25,260 nucleotides of DNA, from the NCBI GenBank assembly GCA_021817025.1, contig JAKAWF010000015.1, positions 302-25,561 on the forward strand. The letters are read 5' to 3'. A model generated the notes under the pieces. That model worked only from the letters and a program-made list of their open reading frames with translations. It was not told the DNA's origin and did not search any database. This document shows positions 20,958 through 25,260 of the stretch, piece by piece (within the stretch, counting starts at the first letter, position 1; every line of letters starts with the position of its first letter). The stretch comes from a bacterium. Its GTDB lineage: Bacteria > Chloroflexota > Dormibacteria > UBA8260 > Bog-877. The position numbers and the translations under genes are program-made.

Positions 20958-23657
20958 TCAGACGTCCTTGGCAGCTCCGCTCGCAAGCCGCGCCCGAGCG
21001 GCGGCCAGGCGCGCCCCGGGGACTCGGAAGGGCGAGCAGGACACGTAGTCCAGCCCCAGCCTTTCGCAGACGGCGATGGACTGGGCATCGCCCCCGTGCT
21101 CGCCGCAGATGCCCATCTCCAGATCGGGCGTCGTCTCCCGGCCCTCCTTGACCGCGAATCCCATCAGCCGCCCGACCCCCTCGGGGTCGAGATGCTCGAA
21201 CGGGTTGGAGGGAATGATCCCGTCGGCCACGTACTGGCGCAGGAAGCTCCCCTCCGCGTCGTCCCGGGAGACACCGTAGGCCATCTGGGTGAGGTCGTTG
21301 GTGCCGAAGGAGAAGAACTGCGCGTGCTGCGCCACCTGGCCGGCGGTGAGCGCCGCCCGCGGCACCTCGATCATGGTCCCGATCTTGATGTCGAAGCGCA
21401 CCCCCTGCTCGCGCGCCACCTCTTTCAGGGTCGACTCGATGGTGTCGCGGGAGCGCCGCAGCTCCTCGGCCACCCCCACCAGGGGCACCATGATCTCCGG
21501 AACCGCCTTGACCCGCTGCCGGCGCAGCTCTGAGGTGGCCTCCGCGATGGCCCTGACCTGCATCTCGATGATCTCCGGGTGGAGCAGCCCCAGCCGGCAC
21601 CCGCGCAGGCCCAGCATCGGATTCTGCTCCCGCAGCTCCTCGACCGCGGCCAGCATCCGCTCCGCCCGCTGCAGCTTCTTCCCCGACTTCTTGGAGGCGC
21701 GCAACTGCGTGACCTCGACCAGCAGCTGATCATGGTCGGGTAGGAACTCGTGCAGCGGGGGGTCGATCAGACGGATGATCACCGGCAGGCCCTTCATCAC
21801 CTCCAGAATGCCGATGAAGTCAGCCCGCTGGAAGGGCAGAAGCTTGGCCAGCGCCGCCCGGCGATCAGCCATGTCCTGGGCCAGGATCATCTCCTGCACG
21901 TAGGGGAGGCGGTCCTGCTGCATGAACATGTGCTCGGTGCGGCAGAGCCCCACCCCCTGGGCGCCGAACTGACGGGCGCGGCGAGCGTCCTCGGGGGTGT
22001 CCGCGTTCGCGTAGACACGCAGTCTCCGCACCGAGTCCGCCATCTTCAGCAACTTCTCCAGGTCCCCGGAAACGCCCGCCTCGATGGTGGGGACAACCCC
22101 CTCGATGACCCGGCCGGTGCTGCCGTCGATGGTGAAGACATCCCCCTCCTTGACCACCACCCCGCCGGCCTCGAAGCGACGCCTGATCAGGTCGATCTTG
22201 AGCGCGTCGGTGCCAGCGACGCAGGGCTTGCCCATGCCCCTCGCGACTACCGCCGCATGGGAGGTGCGACCACCCCGCGACGTGAGCACCCCCTCGGCCG
22301 CGATCATGCCGTGCACATCGTCGGGATTGGTCTCGATTCGGACCAGGATGACCTGCTTGCCGGCCTTGGCCATCGCCTCCGCCCGGTCCGCGTCGAAGAC
22401 CGCCACCCCGGTGGCGGCTCCGGGCGAGGCGGCCAGCCCCGTCGCCAGCACCTTGACCTGGGCACTGGGGTCGATGGCGCGATGCAGGAGGCGGTCAACC
22501 TGGTCGGGATCCACCCGCCGCAGCGCCTCGTCCTTGTTGATGAGCCTCTCCCCCACCATGTCGACGGCGATCTTCACAGCGGCCGCCGCCGTCCGCTTGG
22601 CGGTCCTGGTCTGGAGCATGTACAGATGGCCCTGCTCGATCGTGAACTCCATGTCCTGGACGTCCCGGTAGTGCCGCTCCAGCCGCGCCGCGATCGCGGC
22701 GAAACTGGCATAGACCTCGGGCAGGTCCCGCTCCAGGGTGTCGATGGGCTGGGGGGTCCGGATCCCCGCCACCACGTCCTCGCCCTGGGCATTGAGCAGG
22801 TACTCACCGAACATCCGCCGCTCCCCGGTGGCGGGGTCCCGGGTGAAGGCGACCCCGGTCCCCGAGTCGCTGCCCATGTTGCCGAACACCATGGCCTGCA
22901 CGTTGACGGCGGTGCCCAGGTCGTGCGGGATGTGGTTGAACTCGCGGTAGGCGATCGCGCGGCGTCCGTTCCAGGAGTCGAAGACAGCGGCGATCGCCCT
23001 GGTCAGCTGATCCCAGGGATCCTCCGGGAAGGGACCATGAGTGTGCTCCTCCACGATCCCCCGGAAGCGATCCGAAAGCCTCTCCAGGACCTCCGGCGAG
23101 AGCTCGGCGTCGCTGCTCACCTTGGCGCTCCGCTTGGCCCGCTCGAGCTCGGTGTCGAAGAGTTCAGGCTCGACCCCGAGCACGATCCGGCCGTACATCT
23201 GAATGAAGCGCCGGTAGGCGTCCAGAGCGAAGCGCCGATCTCCGGTGCGCTCCGCCAACCCCTCCAGGGTTCGGCGATTCAGCCCCAGATTGAGGACGGT
23301 GTCCATCATGCCCGGCATGGAGAAGGCGGCGCCGGAGCGCACCGATACCAGCAGCGGGTTGCGCTCGTCACCCAGGCGCTTGCCGGCCCGCCCCTCGAGG
23401 CCGCGGAGGTGCTGCCTGACCTCCTCCAGCATGCCCCCTGGGAATCCCCCAGAGCCGAGGTATGTGAGACAGGCTTGGGTGGTGATCGTGAAGCCGGGCG
23501 GCACTGGCATTCCCGCCTTGGTCATCTCGGCGACCCCGGCCCCTTTGCCCCCAAGCAGGGCACGCATCTCGGCCCCGCCCTCCTCGAAGTCGTAGACAAA
23601 CTTCTGGGCCGGCTCGCGGCTGGTCGTGGAACGGGCCTTGGTTGCCGTCTTTGCCAT
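20958..23657 (-). CDS. ppdK: Pyruvate, phosphate dikinase
   Basis: PPDK interconverts pyruvate + ATP + phosphate and phosphoenolpyruvate + AMP + pyrophosphate, either for gluconeogenesis or as a reversible glycolytic step. The 899-residue product from ATG 23657 matches the usual size. The N-terminal ATP-grasp part starts FVYDFEEGGAEMRALLGGKG. The swivelling domain has the phosphorylated His in GGRTSHAAVVARGMGKPCV (His about 467). The C-terminal barrel has GLCRTEHMF, LRGCRLGLLHPEIIEMQVRA, SFGTNDLTQMAYG and the catalytic Cys in GICGEHGGD (about 851). All active-site residues are kept. I chose ATG 23657 because AAGGAGG lies 9 bases upstream and because the earlier in-frame extension (112 residues) has no family similarity. 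It is a single-gene unit on its strand. Confidence 0.95.
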   Translation of the reverse strand: MAKTATKARSTTSREPAQKFVYDFEEGGAEMRALLGGKGAGVAEMTKAGMPVPPGFTITTQACLTYLGSGGFPGGMLEEVRQHLRGLEGRAGKRLGDERNPLLVSVRSGAAFSMPGMMDTVLNLGLNRRTLEGLAERTGDRRFALDAYRRFIQMYGRIVLGVEPELFDTELERAKRSAKVSSDAELSPEVLERLSDRFRGIVEEHTHGPFPEDPWDQLTRAIAAVFDSWNGRRAIAYREFNHIPHDLGTAVNVQAMVFGNMGSDSGTGVAFTRDPATGERRMFGEYLLNAQGEDVVAGIRTPQPIDTLERDLPEVYASFAAIAARLERHYRDVQDMEFTIEQGHLYMLQTRTAKRTAAAAVKIAVDMVGERLINKDEALRRVDPDQVDRLLHRAIDPSAQVKVLATGLAASPGAATGVAVFDADRAEAMAKAGKQVILVRIETNPDDVHGMIAAEGVLTSRGGRTSHAAVVARGMGKPCVAGTDALKIDLIRRRFEAGGVVVKEGDVFTIDGSTGRVIEGVVPTIEAGVSGDLEKLLKMADSVRRLRVYANADTPEDARRARQFGAQGVGLCRTEHMFMQQDRLPYVQEMILAQDMADRRAALAKLLPFQRADFIGILEVMKGLPVIIRLIDPPLHEFLPDHDQLLVEVTQLRASKKSGKKLQRAERMLAAVEELREQNPMLGLRGCRLGLLHPEIIEMQVRAIAEATSELRRQRVKAVPEIMVPLVGVAEELRRSRDTIESTLKEVAREQGVRFDIKIGTMIEVPRAALTAGQVAQHAQFFSFGTNDLTQMAYGVSRDDAEGSFLRQYVADGIIPSNPFEHLDPEGVGRLMGFAVKEGRETTPDLEMGICGEHGGDAQSIAVCERLGLDYVSCSPFRVPGARLAAARARLASGAAKDV

Positions 23658-23693
23658 CGTTGGATGCCTCCTTGCCCCAGCTCTGCTCACCTG

Positions 23694-23717
23694 AGTGTAC
23701 GAGCATCTGAGCAGATG
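23694..23717 (-). promoter_or_regulatory. Possible ppdK promoter with palindromic operator
   Basis: On the minus strand TACACT (23694-23699) could be the -10 box, about 37 bases before the ppdK start codon. Four bases upstream of it is the perfect palindrome CATCTG-AG-CAGATG (23704-23717). No convincing -35 box is seen, as if the promoter needed an activator. Confidence 0.35.
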
Positions 23718-23838
23718 GCCATGAGTTCTGGCCTCGATCCGCTGGGGGATGCTCGCCGGATGTGGAGGCGTCTCGCGGAGTACGCAGGCCGAGATGGTGG
23801 CGTACGGTTGTTCCCCTGACGGAGTATGCTCAGAGGTG

Positions 23839-25020
23839 ATGTCCGCGCAGGCTTCACCACGGCGTCGCGGCCCCAACCAACGGCCTCCCAGGCATAGGGA
23901 CCAGGCCGAGCCGGTCGCGGTCATCCGCCTCCCGTGGGAGCTGCGCCGCGCCGCCAGGCGAGCGCAGGCGGGGCTGCCCGCGGCCACCGTCAAGCTGCGC
24001 TGTGGTCCCCGGCTGACCCCAGCCGCCGGGCGTCCCCTCCAGGCGTACCGCCGGGACCAGCTCTCCTCCCCCTACCGGCGCCGGCGCGGAGCCGCCGCGG
24101 CTCGCGCCAGGACGAGGGAGGACCGGGCTCGGCGCATCGCCGCCGGGGTGGTGGCCACCCATGGCGCCAGCTGGTTCGTCGAAGAGGGCGACATGAGACT
24201 GTGGGTGCGCCGCTGGCAGCGCGGCATGCTGGCCTTCACCCCCGGCAGGATGGTGGCGGCGATTGGCGCCGAGGCCGTCGCCGCCCTCAGCTCGGGCACC
24301 GGCCCGCTCAAGGCCTCCACCCGCCCCACCGCCATGTCGCAACCCCGCCCCTGCGGGACCCGGGTGCCCAAGACCCTGGCCGAGCGCACCCATCGCTGCC
24401 CCAGCTGTGGTCTGGTCGGTGACCGCGGCCTGGTGGCGGCCGCTCTGGCCGCCTTCGTGACCTTTGGCGATCCCCTGGACCCGGGCACGGCCCGGGTCGA
24501 CTACCAAGCCGCCAGGCTCGTCCTGGCCCAGATCCCAGGGCTGCAAGCAGCCCTGGCCGAGTCAAGTGCCGCTCCGCTCGCCCGTCACCGCAGACGTTGC
24601 GACGGGAGGGCACGGGCCAGCAGGCGCCGGGCGGCTCGGCGAAGTGCCGGGTCGGCACTTCCGACCATGCCGGATGAGCTCCCAACGGCTCTCGCCCGAG
24701 GGGACCAAGCCGGGGCATCGGTGGTGCCTGCCGGACCTGACCAGCGTCTTGTCTACGGACAGAACTCATGGCCAGGTGCTCAGTCGTGGGCTTGGGAGTC
24801 CGAGCCGGGCTGCCCACGCTGGACCTCCAATGTGCCGGCAGCCCCTGGGAGCGGACGGGACCGATGGGTCTGGGCATCCGGCACACCCGGCGCTGGCCGA
24901 CCATGGTGCTCTGGCAATTGCGAAGGCTTAGACGACAAGAGTGGCGCAGTCGCCACAGCCGGAGTTGGATCGCTTCGCGGCGACTCAGGCGAAGTGGGCT
25001 CCTCGGAAGGCGTCTGGTGA
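23839..25020 (+). pseudogene. Decayed TnpB-like (IS200/IS605 OrfB) gene fragment
   Basis: TnpB proteins are RNA-guided nucleases of IS200/IS605 elements, normally about 370-420 residues with a RuvC fold split in three and a zinc ribbon. Only the C-terminal half is recognisable here. It shows an Arg-rich helical stretch, WFVEEGDMRLWVRRWQRGML with the Glu of the second RuvC motif, and a ribbon-like TAMSQPRPCGTRVPKTLAER followed by HRCPSCGLVGDRGLVAAALA. The first CxxC has lost a Cys (PRPCG), and the third RuvC motif reads DRG where DRD is usual. The first RuvC Asp region is not seen. The last 140 or so residues (after about 24575) are low-complexity and probably not original. ATG 23839 follows AGAGG; an upstream frame reaches 23749. 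No TnpA and no clear element ends were found. Confidence 0.55.
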
Positions 25021-25026
25021 GCCGGC

Positions 25027-25059
25027 GGTGGCGGCGACTGGGATGGGGTCGGTGGGGCA
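25027..25059 (+). repeat. 33-base exact direct repeat, copy 1
   Basis: The 33 bases here (GGTGGCGGCGACTGGGATGG at the left end) recur without mismatch at 25228-25260. The copies start 201 bases apart, a multiple of three, within a frame open from GTG 24941 to the window end. This may be a coding tandem repeat or a non-coding element related to the nearby TnpB relic. Confidence 0.85.
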
Positions 25060-25227
25060 GCGGGCGGGCGGCACCGGCCCGTGGGCGCCGATGGTCTGGG
25101 CGACCCGGGAGGGCAGAAGAGACGCCCTGGCGCTCCGTGGGCTGGCGGGTGCGGCGGAGTGCCGGACGCGGGCTCCCCTCGCGCTCCCCTTGGATGCGGC
25201 GGTGCTGGGTGAACGCGTGCACAGGAG

Positions 25228-25260
25228 GGTGGCGGCGACTGGGATGGGGTCGGTGGGGCA
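25228..25260 (+). repeat. 33-base exact direct repeat, copy 2 (reaches the window edge)
   Basis: This is identical to 25027-25059 over all 33 bases. The window ends here, so the real repeat may be longer, and more copies may follow. The 168 bases between the copies have no matching sequence in this window. Confidence 0.85.

Noticed and set aside
21750..23819. Plus-strand open frame of 689 codons opposite ppdK
   Set aside because: It is antisense to a complete, well-conserved PPDK; the product is low in conserved motifs and follows from high third-position GC.
20958..23993. Longer ppdK frame starting at 23993
   Set aside because: The N-terminal 112 residues have no PPDK similarity, and ATG 23657 has a strong ribosome site at the right distance.
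25027..25260. CRISPR array
   Set aside because: Two repeats with a 168-base gap is far too wide for CRISPR spacers, and no cas genes are present.
1..25260. tRNA, rRNA or a replication origin
   Set aside because: No cloverleaf with a TTCGANNC arm in context, no rRNA-like stretch and no DnaA-box cluster was recognised by eye; a covariance-model scan would settle this.

Overview
The window is uniformly GC-rich DNA (roughly two-thirds G+C or more) with dense gene packing, frequent GTG and TTG starts, and repeated 4-base stop/start overlaps (GTGA, ATGA, TTGA). The gene set is an AdnA/AdnB-type helicase-nuclease pair, an ImuA-ImuB-DUF6504 cassette with an ImuC/DnaE2 polymerase, an FtsH protease, a DUF11 surface protein with a sorting-type tail, and pyruvate phosphate dikinase. 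This fits a high-GC bacterium of the Actinomycetota / Chloroflexota / Dormibacterota kind. That placement is inference; no rRNA or other taxonomic marker is present.

Layout. 1-1202 (-): the first 400 residues of an ImuC/DnaE2-type error-prone polymerase, cut by the window edge. 1229-4114 (+): a long leader, a small two-segment membrane protein, and a 637-residue secreted DUF11 protein ending at a strong hairpin. 4474-8855 (-): imuA, imuB and a DUF6504 gene with overlapping or touching reading frames, followed by ftsH. 9137-10880 (+): HU-family protein, NDUFA9-like NAD-binding protein and a small SCP2-like protein. 10877-17340 (-): adnB-like and adnA-like genes, coupled by GTGA. 17714-18618 (-): a TetR regulator, possibly preceded by a coupled small ORF. 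19043-20931 (+): aldehyde dehydrogenase and hotdog thioesterase, coupled by GTGA. 20958-23657 (-): pyruvate phosphate dikinase. 23839-25260: a decayed TnpB-like gene and a 33-base exact direct repeat.

How the genes work together. The main theme is DNA damage. imuC and the imuA-imuB operon lie about 7 kb apart, but each has a LexA/DinR-type box (CGAACGnnTGTTT core) placed immediately against a -10 hexamer (TATAGT and TATAAT). They therefore look like one SOS-controlled translesion mutasome split over two transcription units. Several enzyme centres in these repair proteins are degenerate: the PHP metal ligands of ImuC, the Walker A of ImuA, the catalytic acidic pair of ImuB (usual for that family), and the Walker A lysine of the AdnA-like subunit. 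A second theme is a small aldehyde-oxidation/thioesterase operon facing a TetR gene across a palindrome-bearing intergenic region. No rRNA, tRNA or CRISPR array was recognised.
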